Assembly (NCBI GenBank): GCA_900755095.1
Contig: CAAEFE010000120.1
Span: 47,998 to 111,997 of the forward strand
DNA: 64,000 nt
Source: an uncultured Bacteroides sp.
Lineage (GTDB): Bacteria > Bacteroidota > Bacteroidia > Bacteroidales > Bacteroidaceae
Reading direction: 5' to 3'
The position numbers and the translations under genes are program-made. Under the pieces are notes generated by a model. That model was not told the DNA's origin. It did no database searches and worked only from the letters and a program-made list of their open reading frames with translations. Below, piece by piece: positions 23,406 through 32,766 of the stretch; position 1 is the stretch's first letter; every line of letters starts with the position of its first letter.

Positions 23406-25868
23406 ATGAATATCTCTTATAACTGGCTGAAAGAGTATGTCAACTTCGACCTGACGCCCGATGAAACGGCTGCTGCGTTGACTTCTATCGGCTTGGAAAC
23501 AGGTGGTGTAGAAGAAGTGCAAACCATTAAAGGTGGTTTGGAAGGACTGGTGATCGGTGAAGTGCTGACCTGCACGGAACATCCTAATTCTGACCATTTG
23601 CATATTACTACTGTCAATCTGGGAGACGGTGAACCGGTACAGATTGTTTGTGGTGCCCCGAATGTGGCTGCCGGACAGAAAGTGGTGGTAGCTACTTTAG
23701 GTACAAAACTTTATGACGGTGACGAATGTTTTACCATCAAGAAATCAAAAATCCGTGGGGTGGAATCTACTGGTATGATTTGTGCCGAAGACGAAATCGG
23801 TATCGGTACGGATCATGCAGGTATTATCGTATTGCCGGAAAATGCTGTTCCGGGTACGCTTGCCAAGGATTATTATAATATCAAGAGCGACTATGTGCTT
23901 GAAGTGGACATTACGCCTAACCGTGCGGACGCTTGCTCTCACTATGGGGTGGCTCGTGACTTGTACGCTTATCTGATTCAGAACGGCAAACAGGCTACTT
24001 TGCAACGTCCGTCGGTAGACGGTTTTAAAGTGGAAAACCATGACTTGAATATTGAAGTGAAGGTGGAAAACAGCGAAGCTTGTCCGCATTATGCCGGTGT
24101 TACGGTGAAAGGTGTCACTGTGAAGGAAAGCCCGGAATGGCTGCAAAACAAATTGCGTCTGATCGGGGTGCGTCCTATTAATAATGTAGTGGATATTACT
24201 AATTATATCGTTCATGCTTTCGGTCAGCCGTTGCATTGCTTCGATGCCGGAAAGATAAAAGGCAATGAAGTAATTGTAAAGACAATGCCGGAAGGAACCC
24301 CGTTCGTTACGCTGGATGAGGTGGAACGTAAATTGAACGAACGCGACCTGATGATTTGTAACAAGGAAGAGGCCATGTGTATTGCCGGTGTATTCGGCGG
24401 ACTGGACTCCGGTTCTACGGAAGCTACGACAGATGTATTCATTGAAAGTGCTTATTTCCATCCTACATGGGTGCGTAAGACAGCCCGCCGTCATGGCTTG
24501 AATACGGATGCTTCTTTCCGTTTCGAACGCGGTATCGATCCGAACAGTGTGATATATTGCTTGAAACTGGCTGCTTTGATGGTTAAAGAACTGGCTGGCG
24601 GTACGATTTCTTCTGAAATAAAAGACGTGTTCACTACTCCTGCACCCGATTTTATAGTTGATCTGGCTTATGAGAAAGTACATTCTTTGGTAGGAAAAGT
24701 AATTCCGGTAGAGACAATCAAGAGCATTGTGACCAGCCTGGAAATGAAGATCACTAATGAAACGGCGGAAGGGCTGACATTAGCTGTTCCTCCTTATCGT
24801 GTAGACGTGCAGCGTGATTGTGACGTGATTGAAGATATTCTTCGTATCTACGGATATAATAATGTTGAAATCCCGACTACACTGAACTCCAGCCTGACTA
24901 CCAAAGGTGAACATGATAAATCGAATAAATTGCAGAACCTGATTGCAGAGCAATTGGTGGGCTGCGGATTTAATGAGATCCTGAACAACTCATTGACGCG
25001 TGCTGCTTACTATGATGGCATGGAGACTTATCCGTCCAACCACCTGGTGATGTTATTGAATCCGTTGAGTGCGGATTTGAACGCTATGCGTCAGACTTTG
25101 CTGTTCGGTGGACTGGAAAGTATTGCTCATAATGCAAATCGTAAGAATGCTGATTTGAAGTTCTTCGAATTCGGTAATTGCTATCATTTCGATGCTGACA
25201 AGAAGAATGAAGAGAAGGTATTGGCTCCTTACTCGGAAGATTATCACTTGGGCTTGTGGGTAACCGGTAAGAAGGTTTCCAATTCATGGGCACATGCAGA
25301 TGAGAACAGTTCGGTATATGAATTGAAGGCTTATGTAGAAAATATATTGAAGCGTCTGGGACTGGATTTGCACAATCTGGTTGTCGGTAATCTGACGGAC
25401 GATATTTTTGCTGCCGCACTTTCTATCAATACGAAGGGTGGTAAGCGTCTTGCTTCCTTCGGTATCGTGACTAAGAAGCTGTTGAAAGCATTTGATATCG
25501 ACAATGAAGTGTATTTTGCCGACTTGAACTGGAAGGAACTGATGAAAGCTATCCGTTCTGTGAAGATCAGCTACAAGGAAATCTCCAAGTTCCCTGCTGT
25601 GAAACGTGACCTGGCATTGTTGCTTGACAAGAATGTGCAGTTTGCCGAAATCGAAAAGATTGCTTACGAAACAGAGAAGAAGCTGTTGAAAGAAGTGGAA
25701 CTCTTCGACGTGTACGAAGGTAAGAATCTGGAAGCAGGCAAGAAGTCGTATGCGGTGAGCTTCCTGCTTCAGGATGAGAGCCAGACTTTGAATGATAAGA
25801 TGATTGATAAGATCATGTCGAAACTGGTGAAGAACTTGGAAGATAAGCTGGGTGCCAAACTTAGATAA
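23406..25868 (+). CDS. pheT: phenylalanyl-tRNA synthetase beta subunit
   Basis: The 820-residue protein has the domain order expected of bacterial PheT: an N-terminal tRNA-binding OB domain (GLVIGEVLTCTEHPNSDHLH), the B3/B4 editing region, B5, the catalytic-like core, and a C-terminal ferredoxin-fold anticodon-binding domain (KFPAVKRDLALLLD). With PheS it charges tRNA-Phe. pheS is not in this window, so the two genes are unlinked here. Confidence 0.97.
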   Translation: MNISYNWLKEYVNFDLTPDETAAALTSIGLETGGVEEVQTIKGGLEGLVIGEVLTCTEHPNSDHLHITTVNLGDGEPVQIVCGAPNVAAGQKVVVATLGTKLYDGDECFTIKKSKIRGVESTGMICAEDEIGIGTDHAGIIVLPENAVPGTLAKDYYNIKSDYVLEVDITPNRADACSHYGVARDLYAYLIQNGKQATLQRPSVDGFKVENHDLNIEVKVENSEACPHYAGVTVKGVTVKESPEWLQNKLRLIGVRPINNVVDITNYIVHAFGQPLHCFDAGKIKGNEVIVKTMPEGTPFVTLDEVERKLNERDLMICNKEEAMCIAGVFGGLDSGSTEATTDVFIESAYFHPTWVRKTARRHGLNTDASFRFERGIDPNSVIYCLKLAALMVKELAGGTISSEIKDVFTTPAPDFIVDLAYEKVHSLVGKVIPVETIKSIVTSLEMKITNETAEGLTLAVPPYRVDVQRDCDVIEDILRIYGYNNVEIPTTLNSSLTTKGEHDKSNKLQNLIAEQLVGCGFNEILNNSLTRAAYYDGMETYPSNHLVMLLNPLSADLNAMRQTLLFGGLESIAHNANRKNADLKFFEFGNCYHFDADKKNEEKVLAPYSEDYHLGLWVTGKKVSNSWAHADENSSVYELKAYVENILKRLGLDLHNLVVGNLTDDIFAAALSINTKGGKRLASFGIVTKKLLKAFDIDNEVYFADLNWKELMKAIRSVKISYKEISKFPAVKRDLALLLDKNVQFAEIEKIAYETEKKLLKEVELFDVYEGKNLEAGKKSYAVSFLLQDESQTLNDKMIDKIMSKLVKNLEDKLGAKLR

Positions 25869-25899
25869 ACTTAAAATTTCAATCTAAAAATATAAACCA

Positions 25900-26634
25900 A
25901 TGGGAAGAGCATTTGAATATAGAAAGGCCGCTAAACTGAAAAGATGGGGCCACATGGCTAAAACATTTACAAGACTGGGTAAACAAATCGCGATAGCTGT
26001 AAAGGCAGGCGGTCCGGAACCTGAAAATAACCCGACTTTGCGTTCGGTGATCGCTACTTGTAAGCGTGAAAATATGCCGAAGGATAATATTGAACGTGCT
26101 ATCAAAAACGCAATGGGTAAAGACCAGAGCGACTACAAGAGCATGACTTACGAAGGATACGGTCCTCACGGTATTGCTGTATTTGTGGATACGCTGACAG
26201 ATAACACAACCCGTACGGTGGCTGACGTTCGTTCGGTATTTAATAAGTTTGGCGGTAATCTCGGTACAATGGGATCTCTCGCGTTCCTGTTCGACCACAA
26301 ATGTGTATTCACTTTCAAGAAGAAAGACGGATTGGATATGGAAGAACTGATTCTGGATCTGATCGATTATGATGTGGAGGATGAATACGAAGAGGATGAT
26401 GAAGAAGGAACAATCACTATCTATGGTAATCCCAAGAGCTATGCCGCTATTCAGAAACACCTGGAGGAGTGTGGCTTTGAAGATGTCGGTGGAGACTTCA
26501 CTTATATCCCGAACGACATGAAAGAGGTGACTCCGGAACAGCGCGAAACATTGGATAAGATGATCGAACGTTTAGAAGAATTTGACGACGTGCAGACTGT
26601 TTATACCAATATGCAGCCGGAAGAGGGAGAATAA
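25900..26634 (+). CDS. YebC/PmpR family regulator
   Basis: The 244-residue protein starts MGRAFEYRKAAKLKRWGHMA and has the family blocks NPTLRSVIATCKRENMPKDN and YEGYGPHGIA. Family members act as DNA-binding regulators or, as recent work shows for YebC, help ribosomes through proline stretches. The protein has an acidic insert (EDEYEEDDEEGT) near residue 160. It lies 31 bases after pheT. Confidence 0.93.
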   Translation: MGRAFEYRKAAKLKRWGHMAKTFTRLGKQIAIAVKAGGPEPENNPTLRSVIATCKRENMPKDNIERAIKNAMGKDQSDYKSMTYEGYGPHGIAVFVDTLTDNTTRTVADVRSVFNKFGGNLGTMGSLAFLFDHKCVFTFKKKDGLDMEELILDLIDYDVEDEYEEDDEEGTITIYGNPKSYAAIQKHLEECGFEDVGGDFTYIPNDMKEVTPEQRETLDKMIERLEEFDDVQTVYTNMQPEEGE

Positions 26635-26643
26635 GACAAGGTT

Positions 26644-26889
26644 ATGGAATATGTGTATAGAACCCAGGGAACTTGTAGCACCAACATCGAACTGAATGTG
26701 GAAGATGGAGTGGTGAAAGAAGTTGCTTTTTGGGGAGGATGTAATGGTAACCTTCAAGGTATTTCCCGCCTTGTGAGAGGAATGAAGGTAGCGGATGTTA
26801 TCGCAAAACTTGAAGGAGTGCATTGTGGTGGCAGACCGACTTCATGTCCTGACCAATTGTGTCGTGCATTACATGAGATGGGATATTAA
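26644..26889 (+). CDS. TSCPD domain protein (TIGR03905-like)
   Basis: The 81-residue protein reads EYVYRTQGTCSTNIELNVED, then GGCNGNLQGISRLVRGM, and CGGRPTSCPDQLCRAL. The Cys pattern and the TSCPD motif match the small domain also found at the end of some ribonucleotide reductases. It probably binds metal; its role alone is unknown. It begins 9 bases after the YebC gene and is followed by a terminator. Confidence 0.88.
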   Translation: MEYVYRTQGTCSTNIELNVEDGVVKEVAFWGGCNGNLQGISRLVRGMKVADVIAKLEGVHCGGRPTSCPDQLCRALHEMGY

Positions 26890-26926
26890 TCGACTTCTTT
26901 TATTTTTGTAAAATTTGATATTTTTC

Positions 26927-26967
26927 AAGACCTTCGGCAATTTATTTTGTCGAGGGTCTTTTTTTTG
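26927..26967 (+). terminator. rho-independent terminator
   Basis: A 13-bp stem with G-T pairs (26927-26939 with 26948-26960) is followed by a run of T residues. It closes the pheT-yebC-TSCPD group. Confidence 0.85.
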
Positions 26968-26979
26968 TGGGAATCCATA

Positions 26980-26987
26980 GGGGGGGG
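26980..26987 (+). repeat. G8 homopolymer tract
   Basis: Eight consecutive G residues lie between the terminator and the mntH promoter. Such a tract can slip during replication; it is outside any ORF and upstream of the -7 box. Confidence 0.8.
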
Positions 26988-27055
26988 ATCCGGGTGTTGT
27001 TTACTTACTTGTCGGTATTTTGAACTAAAATTGACCTTCACTCGTTATTTATAAG

Positions 27056-27063
27056 TATATTTG
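27056..27063 (+). promoter_or_regulatory. -7 promoter box for mntH
   Basis: TATATTTG matches TANNTTTG, 24 bases before the start codon; TTGA at 27031-27034 is a loose -33 candidate. Confidence 0.55.
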
Positions 27064-27087
27064 TAAGGTTAAAACTATTATGCAAAA

Positions 27088-28341
27088 ATGAAGAATATTT
27101 TTCAAGACTTAAAACGCAAAGATCATAAACGCTATCTGGGTGGACTGGATGTTTTTAAATATATTGGTCCGGGGCTTCTAGTTACGGTAGGATTTATTGA
27201 TCCGGGAAACTGGGCTTCTAACTTCGCCGCCGGTTCCGAATTTGGCTATTCCTTACTTTGGGTGGTTACATTGTCCACTATTATGCTGATTGTGCTTCAG
27301 CACAACGTTGCCCACCTGGGGATTGTTACCGGACTTTGCCTTTCGGAGGCGGCCACTAAATACACTCCCAAATGGGTGTCGCGACCTATTCTTGGTACGG
27401 CGGTACTGGCGTCGATTTCTACTTCTTTAGCGGAAATTCTGGGAGGTGCCATTGCGTTGGAAATGCTCTTTGATATTCCTATTATATGGGGAGCTGTGTT
27501 GACTACGCTTTTTGTCTCTATCATGCTTTTCACTAATTCGTATAAAAAGATAGAGCGTTCCATCATTGCATTTGTCTCTGTTATCGGGCTTTCGTTTATC
27601 TATGAACTGTTTCTGGTGGAAATAGACTGGCCGGCTGCGACAGCAGGGTGGGTGACTCCTTCTTTTCCGAAAGGAAGTATGCTGATTATCATGAGTGTGT
27701 TGGGAGCGGTAGTGATGCCTCATAATCTGTTTCTTCATTCGGAGGTGATACAGAGTCACGAATATAATAAGAAAGATGATGCTTCTATTAAGAAGGTCTT
27801 GAAATATGAGTTGTTTGATACTCTTTTCTCAATGATTGTCGGCTGGGCGATTAACAGTGCCATGATTCTTCTGGCTGCCGCTACTTTCTTTAAAAGCGGT
27901 ATTCAGGTAGAGGAACTGCAACAGGCTAAGTCATTGCTCGAACCTTTGTTGGGAAGTAATGCTGCCATCGTATTTGCACTGGCATTGCTGATGGCGGGTA
28001 TTTCATCCACCATTACGAGCGGAATGGCGGCAGGTTCCATCTTTGCGGGTATTTTCGGTGAATCGTATCATATCAAAGACAGCCACTCGCAGGTAGGAGT
28101 CCTTTTATCTCTGGGAATTGCCTTATTGCTGATTTTCTTTATTGGAGATCCTTTCAAAGGATTGATTATTTCGCAGATGATACTTAGTATTCAATTACCT
28201 TTCACGGTATTTTTGCAGGTGGGACTGACGTCTTCCCGAAAGGTGATGGGAGATTATGTCAATAGTCGTTGGAGCACGTTTGTGTTGTATTCGATTGCCA
28301 TTATTGTTTCGGTACTGAATATCATGCTTTTGTTTTCATAA
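27088..28341 (+). CDS. mntH: Nramp-family divalent metal transporter
   Basis: The 417-residue membrane protein has about eleven helices with the metal-binding DPGN motif in helix 1 (FIDPGNWASNF) and MPHN in helix 6 (VVMPHNLFLHS). Nramp proteins import Mn2+ or Fe2+ with protons. Residues match a true transporter. It is followed at 30 bases by an exonuclease III-type gene, with which it may be co-transcribed. Confidence 0.95.
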   Translation: MKNIFQDLKRKDHKRYLGGLDVFKYIGPGLLVTVGFIDPGNWASNFAAGSEFGYSLLWVVTLSTIMLIVLQHNVAHLGIVTGLCLSEAATKYTPKWVSRPILGTAVLASISTSLAEILGGAIALEMLFDIPIIWGAVLTTLFVSIMLFTNSYKKIERSIIAFVSVIGLSFIYELFLVEIDWPAATAGWVTPSFPKGSMLIIMSVLGAVVMPHNLFLHSEVIQSHEYNKKDDASIKKVLKYELFDTLFSMIVGWAINSAMILLAAATFFKSGIQVEELQQAKSLLEPLLGSNAAIVFALALLMAGISSTITSGMAAGSIFAGIFGESYHIKDSHSQVGVLLSLGIALLLIFFIGDPFKGLIISQMILSIQLPFTVFLQVGLTSSRKVMGDYVNSRWSTFVLYSIAIIVSVLNIMLLFS

Positions 28342-28370
28342 AATGAATATAAATCAATACATATAGATCG

Positions 28371-29132
28371 ATGAAGATTATTACTTATAATGTGAACGGA
28401 CTACGTGCCGCCGTATCTAAAGGTTTGCCGGAATGGCTGGCGCAGGAGAATCCTGATATTCTTTGTCTGCAAGAGACGAAACTGCAACCGGACCAGTATC
28501 CGGGAGAGGTGTTTGAAGCGTTGGGTTACAAGTCTTATTTGTATTCGGCGCAGAAGAAAGGATACAGTGGAGTGGCCATACTTACCAAGCAGGAACCGGA
28601 CCATGTGGAATATGGGATGGGAATGGAGGCTTATGATAATGAAGGACGTTTTATCCGGGCGGATTTCGGAGACTTATCGGTAGTCAGTGTTTATCACCCT
28701 TCGGGAACGAGCGGGGACGAACGCCAGGCTTTTAAAATGGTGTGGCTGGAAGATTTTCAAAAGTATGTGATGGAGTTGCAGAAGTCCCGTCCCAATTTGA
28801 TTCTTTGTGGCGATTATAATATCTGCCATGAGCCGATCGACATTCATGATCCTGTCCGGAATGCAACAAACAGTGGTTTCCTTCCTGAAGAACGGGAGTG
28901 GATGACACGTTTCCTGTCTGCGGGGTATGTTGATTCTTTCCGTACGCTTTGTCCCGAAAAACAGGAATATACCTGGTGGAGCTATCGTTTTAATTCGCGT
29001 GCCAAAAATAAGGGTTGGAGAATTGACTATTGCATGGTTAGTGAGCCGGTACGCCCGCTGTTGAAACGTGCGTATATCCTGAATGAGGCCGTACATTCCG
29101 ATCATTGTCCGATGGCGTTGGAAATATTATAG
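28371..29132 (+). CDS. xth: exodeoxyribonuclease III / AP endonuclease
   Basis: The 253-residue protein has the exonuclease-endonuclease-phosphatase fold: KIITYNVNGLRAA, CLQETKLQ, CGDYNICHEPID, and the terminal SDHCPMALEIL. It cuts DNA at abasic sites and removes 3' blocks in base-excision repair. It overlaps the convergent YjbQ-family gene by 6 bases. Confidence 0.95.
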   Translation: MKIITYNVNGLRAAVSKGLPEWLAQENPDILCLQETKLQPDQYPGEVFEALGYKSYLYSAQKKGYSGVAILTKQEPDHVEYGMGMEAYDNEGRFIRADFGDLSVVSVYHPSGTSGDERQAFKMVWLEDFQKYVMELQKSRPNLILCGDYNICHEPIDIHDPVRNATNSGFLPEEREWMTRFLSAGYVDSFRTLCPEKQEYTWWSYRFNSRAKNKGWRIDYCMVSEPVRPLLKRAYILNEAVHSDHCPMALEIL

Positions 29133-29534
29133 GATAGTAATACTCAATTTACGGGTGTCTCCTCCGTCGCGAAATTCGCAGAGGTAGACACCTTGCCATG
29201 TTCCCAGGTTCAGGCGGTGATTCTTGATGGGGATAGTGACCGAGCTTCCTATCAGGGAGGCTTTTATATGGGCGCTCATATCGTCGGGGCCTTCGAGGGT
29301 ATGGATGAAATAGGGGGCACCGTCGGGAACCAGTTTATTAAAGAATGTCTGGAAGTCATGCCGTACGTCCGGGTCTGCATTTTCGTTGATAGTTAGTCCG
29401 GCAGAGGTGTGTTTGATAAAGATTACCAGCAGGCCACTTTCGGGAAGTGCTGGTAGTTGTGAAATGATATCACGCGTGATTAAATGAAATCCACGCGAGT
29501 AATGAGGGAGTTGAATATCGAATGTTGTAGCCAT
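29127..29534 (-). CDS. YjbQ family protein (UPF0047)
   Basis: The 135-residue protein has the family signature HTSAGLTINENADPDVRHDF and a terminal WQGVYLCEFRDGGDTRKLSI. Family members have been linked to a weak thiamine-phosphate synthase activity, but the true reaction is not settled. It is convergent with the exonuclease gene. Confidence 0.93.
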   Translation of the reverse strand: MATTFDIQLPHYSRGFHLITRDIISQLPALPESGLLVIFIKHTSAGLTINENADPDVRHDFQTFFNKLVPDGAPYFIHTLEGPDDMSAHIKASLIGSSVTIPIKNHRLNLGTWQGVYLCEFRDGGDTRKLSITIL

Positions 29535-29545
29535 TGTTTTATCTC

Positions 29546-29812
29546 TTAGAATTTGGAGGGTGGATTCAGGTCCACATAGGGGTCGTTGATAGCTGACGCC
29601 ATCATTGCATTGACGGCAATTCCTGCATCCTCTTTATAATTTCTTCTTTTGTTCCATTCACGTACATCTTTGAGAGTGACATCACGTTTCTTTCTGTTTT
29701 GGGGAAAACCACTTTTTCTTTTCCTGTCAGCATATTCATCCTTTCTGGCTGCGCTTATCATAGCTTGGATGGCAATGGCTGTCGATTCTTTATATGAAAT
29801 AGTTTTGTTCAT
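29546..29812 (-). CDS. 88-residue protein with an internal duplication, function unknown
   Basis: I do not recognise a family. The protein has two similar 25-residue blocks (residues 7-31 and 59-83), both starting YKE and containing an IA-x2-AM core and a D-x-Y-x-D ending, with 11 identical positions. They are separated by a basic linker (KRKSGFPQNRKKRD). The ORF is supported by its own -7 box and lies 11 bases before the YjbQ-family start, so the two may be co-transcribed. Confidence 0.7.
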   Translation of the reverse strand: MNKTISYKESTAIAIQAMISAARKDEYADRKRKSGFPQNRKKRDVTLKDVREWNKRRNYKEDAGIAVNAMMASAINDPYVDLNPPSKF

Positions 29813-29854
29813 ATTTTCTTTTTTTTGATTTTAATCTTTACGCCCTATCTGATG

Positions 29855-29862
29855 CAAAGATA
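29855..29862 (-). promoter_or_regulatory. -7 box for the 88-residue protein gene
   Basis: On the - strand the site reads TATCTTTG, 42 bases before the start. It is divergent from the + box just downstream. Confidence 0.6.
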
Positions 29863-29870
29863 CTTTTTTA

Positions 29871-29878
29871 TATTTTTG
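29871..29878 (+). promoter_or_regulatory. -7 box for the C_GCAxxG_C_C gene
   Basis: TATTTTTG matches TANNTTTG, 26 bases before the start, only 8 bases from the divergent box. Confidence 0.6.
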
Positions 29879-29904
29879 TGCGAAATAAAAATGCAAAATA
29901 GTTT

Positions 29905-30363
29905 ATGGAAGATAGAATACAGAAAGCAGTGGAGCTTTTTAAGAGCGGATACAACTGTTCACAGTCGGTAGTAGCGGCCTTTGCGGATATGTATGGATTT
30001 ACACAGGAACAGGCGTTGCGTATGGGTGCTTCCTTTGGCGGGGGGATAGGACGAATGCGTGAAACGTGTGGAGCTGCCTGCGGCATGTTTTTGGTGGCGG
30101 GCTTGGAAACCGGCGCTACGGAAGCGACAGACCGGGAAGGAAAAGCTGCCAATTATGCAGTGGTGCAAGAACTGGCGGCTGAATTTAAGAAGCGTAACGG
30201 CTCGCTGATTTGTGGCGAATTGTTGGGATTAAAGAAAAAAGATCCCGTTTCAACGATTCCAGAAGAGCGTACTGCTCAATATTATAGCAAGCGTCCTTGC
30301 GCTAAAATGGTGGAAGAAGCGGCAAGAATTTGGTCTGAATATCTCGAAAAGCATCCTAAATGA
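29905..30363 (+). CDS. C_GCAxxG_C_C family redox protein
   Basis: The 152-residue protein has a first Cys in GYNCSQSVVAAF and the family centre GASFGGGIGRMRETCGAACG, followed by later single cysteines (SLICGELLG, RPCAKMV). The family is named for this pattern and probably binds a metal or takes part in redox chemistry. There is no signal peptide. No operon partner is close. Confidence 0.93.
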   Translation: MEDRIQKAVELFKSGYNCSQSVVAAFADMYGFTQEQALRMGASFGGGIGRMRETCGAACGMFLVAGLETGATEATDREGKAANYAVVQELAAEFKKRNGSLICGELLGLKKKDPVSTIPEERTAQYYSKRPCAKMVEEAARIWSEYLEKHPK

Positions 30364-30436
30364 AAGAAAAAATGCTTTTTTATTACAAAAACGATAAAAA
30401 AGTGCTCAATAAAGTGTTATATAACATAAAAATAAC

Positions 30437-30444
30437 TATCTTTG
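30437..30444 (+). promoter_or_regulatory. -7 box for the small winged-helix gene
   Basis: TATCTTTG matches TANNTTTG, leaving a leader of about 70 bases. The -33 element is weak. Confidence 0.5.
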
Positions 30445-30516
30445 TCCCCGAAATAAAATCTGAAAGTCTTTTTGACCGGATGATTTTAAGCATGTCTAAC
30501 TAAAATTGCAAAGCAA

Positions 30517-30717
30517 ATGTTGAAAGAAAAAGCTGGTGTAATTGCAGGTACTATCTGGAATGCACTGAACGAAACAGAAGGAATGACTGCCAAGCAGCTT
30601 AAAAAAGCAACTAAATTGGTTGACAAAGATCTGTTCCTCGGCCTTGGCTGGTTATTGAGAGAAGACAAAGTCTCTGTGGAAGAAGTTGAAGGTGAACTCT
30701 TCATCAAATTGATCTAA
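30517..30717 (+). CDS. winged helix-turn-helix protein (DUF2582)
   Basis: The 66-residue protein is a compact winged-helix: AGVIAGTIWNALNETEGMTA, KQLKKATKLVDKDLFLGLGW, then the wing VSVEEVEGELFIKLI. It matches the small DUF2582 family common in Bacteroidetes. DNA binding is likely but targets are unknown. A strong terminator follows. Confidence 0.9.
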   Translation: MLKEKAGVIAGTIWNALNETEGMTAKQLKKATKLVDKDLFLGLGWLLREDKVSVEEVEGELFIKLI

Positions 30718-30740
30718 GCGAGTAACTCACTTAAGCAATA

Positions 30741-30790
30741 AAAAAATGCGTTGGTACATGATCATAATGTTATCAACGCATTTTTTTTTA
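30741..30790 (+). terminator. strong rho-independent terminator
   Basis: AAATGCGTTG at about 30744-30753 pairs with CAACGCATTT at 30774-30783, followed by T residues. It ends the winged-helix gene; the lepA promoter begins right after. Confidence 0.88.
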
Positions 30791-30804
30791 TTCCGCCATT
30801 TACG

Positions 30805-30812
30805 TATCTTTG
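30805..30812 (+). promoter_or_regulatory. -7 promoter box for lepA
   Basis: TATCTTTG matches TANNTTTG, 33 bases before the lepA start. The upstream T-run belongs to the preceding terminator, so the two signals touch. Confidence 0.6.
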
Positions 30813-30845
30813 CACACCAAAAAGCTAAAATAATAAGAATTCAGA

Positions 30846-32627
30846 ATGAAGAATATTCGCAACTTTTGCATTATTGCTCATATTGACCACGGTAAGTCAA
30901 CGTTGGCCGACCGTCTGTTGGAGTTTACTAACACCATTCAGGTGACTTCAGGGCAGATGCTTGATAATATGGATCTGGAAAAAGAAAGAGGGATCACTAT
31001 CAAGAGCCATGCGATCCAGATGGAATATACTTATCAGGGGGAGAAGTATGTCCTTAACCTGATTGATACTCCGGGACACGTGGACTTTTCGTATGAGGTG
31101 TCACGTTCTATCGCTGCATGTGAAGGGGCATTGCTGATTGTCGATGCTTCGCAGGGAGTGCAGGCGCAGACGATCTCGAATCTGTATATGGCCATTGAAC
31201 ACGACCTTGAGATTATTCCGGTTATCAATAAATGCGATATGGCGAGCGCCAATCCCGAAGAAGTGGAGGACGAAATCGTTGAACTGTTGGGTTGCAAGCG
31301 CGAGGAGGTAATCCGTGCATCCGGTAAAACGGGTATGGGAGTGGAAGAGATACTGGCTGCTGTGATTGAACGTATTCCTCATCCCGAAGGGAATGAAGAG
31401 GCGCCGTTGCAGGCTTTGATTTTCGACTCTGTATTCAACTCTTTCCGTGGAATTATAGCTTATTTCAAGATTGAAAACGGCACGATTCGCAAGGGCGACA
31501 AGGTGAAGTTTTTCAATACGGGAAAAGAGTATGATGCCGATGAAATAGGGGTGTTGAAAATGGATATGGTGCCTCGTAACGAACTTCGTACGGGGGATGT
31601 AGGATATATAATTTCCGGTATCAAAACTTCCAAAGAGGTGAAGGTGGGAGATACCATTACACATATTGCCCGTCCGTGTGACAAGGCTATTGCCGGGTTT
31701 GAGGAGGTGAAGCCGATGGTGTTTGCCGGAGTGTACCCGATTGAGGCGGAAGATTTCGAAGATCTTCGCGCGTCTTTGGAAAAGTTGCAGCTGAATGATG
31801 CGTCGTTGACTTTCCAGCCGGAGTCTTCATTGGCTTTGGGTTTTGGTTTCCGTTGCGGTTTCCTCGGATTGCTCCACATGGAGATTGTGCAGGAGCGTCT
31901 GGACCGTGAGTTTGACATGAATGTGATTACTACGGTACCGAACGTGTCCTACCATATATATGATAAGCAGGGCAATATGAAGGAGGTGCACAACCCCGGT
32001 GGTATGCCTGACCCGACGATGATTGACCATATCGAGGAACCGTATATCAAAGCATCTATTATTACAACGACTGATTATATCGGTTCGATTATGACACTTT
32101 GTCTGGGTAAGCGTGGTGAATTGATTAAACAGGAATATATCTCCGGTAACCGGGTGGAAATCTATTACAATATGCCTTTGGGAGAAATTGTGATTGACTT
32201 TTATGATAAGTTGAAGAGTATTTCTAAAGGGTATGCATCGTTTGATTATCATCCGAATGGTTTCCGTACTTCGAAGCTGGTGAAGCTGGATATTTTGTTG
32301 AACGGTGAGCCTGTGGATGCACTTTCTACTTTGACACATATTGACAATGCTTACGATATGGGACGCCGGATGTGTGAGAAACTGAAAGAGCTTATTCCGC
32401 GGCAGCAGTTTGATATTGCCATTCAGGCAGCTATCGGGGCTAAGATTATTTCCCGTGAAACGATTAAGGCTGTTCGTAAGGATGTGACAGCGAAGTGTTA
32501 TGGTGGTGACGTGAGCCGTAAACGTAAACTGCTTGAAAAGCAGAAAAAAGGTAAAAAACGAATGAAACAAATCGGTAACGTGGAAGTGCCGCAAAAAGCC
32601 TTCCTCGCCGTACTGAAGCTGGATTAA
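30846..32627 (+). CDS. lepA: elongation factor 4 (LepA)
   Basis: The 593-residue GTPase has [10 protein letters not shown] (G1), the RGITIKS switch region, DTPGHVDF (G3) and NKCD (G4), and the LepA-specific C-terminal domain with a Lys-rich end ([20 protein letters not shown]). It acts on ribosomes during translation under stress or in initiation/assembly, a role still debated. Length fits the family. Confidence 0.98.
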   Translation: MKNIRNFCIIAHIDHGKSTLADRLLEFTNTIQVTSGQMLDNMDLEKERGITIKSHAIQMEYTYQGEKYVLNLIDTPGHVDFSYEVSRSIAACEGALLIVDASQGVQAQTISNLYMAIEHDLEIIPVINKCDMASANPEEVEDEIVELLGCKREEVIRASGKTGMGVEEILAAVIERIPHPEGNEEAPLQALIFDSVFNSFRGIIAYFKIENGTIRKGDKVKFFNTGKEYDADEIGVLKMDMVPRNELRTGDVGYIISGIKTSKEVKVGDTITHIARPCDKAIAGFEEVKPMVFAGVYPIEAEDFEDLRASLEKLQLNDASLTFQPESSLALGFGFRCGFLGLLHMEIVQERLDREFDMNVITTVPNVSYHIYDKQGNMKEVHNPGGMPDPTMIDHIEEPYIKASIITTTDYIGSIMTLCLGKRGELIKQEYISGNRVEIYYNMPLGEIVIDFYDKLKSISKGYASFDYHPNGFRTSKLVKLDILLNGEPVDALSTLTHIDNAYDMGRRMCEKLKELIPRQQFDIAIQAAIGAKIISRETIKAVRKDVTAKCYGGDVSRKRKLLEKQKKGKKRMKQIGNVEVPQKAFLAVLKLD

Positions 32628-32635
32628 AAATACTG

Positions 32636-32682
32636 CCGCAAGCAATTTTTCAGAGATATGTTCTGAACAAATTGACTTGCGG
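32636..32682 (+). terminator. terminator of lepA
   Basis: CCGCAAG-CAATT pairs with AATTG-A-CTTGCGG around an inner CAG/CTG pairing and is followed by TTAGTTTTTA. Confidence 0.7.
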
Positions 32683-32701
32683 TTAGTTTTTAATACACCA
32701 G

Positions 32702-32746
32702 GTGATTGCCTTCTGTCTGCAGAGCTTTCCTTGGCAATTACTTTTT
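32702..32746 (+). terminator. second hairpin with T-run before the antiporter gene
   Basis: GTGATTGCC pairs with GGCAATTAC (one G-T pair) and is followed by TTTTTA, just 20 bases before the antiporter start. It may be a second lepA terminator or an attenuator of the next gene. Confidence 0.5.
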
Positions 32747-32766
32747 AGCAACAAACAACTATAAAT

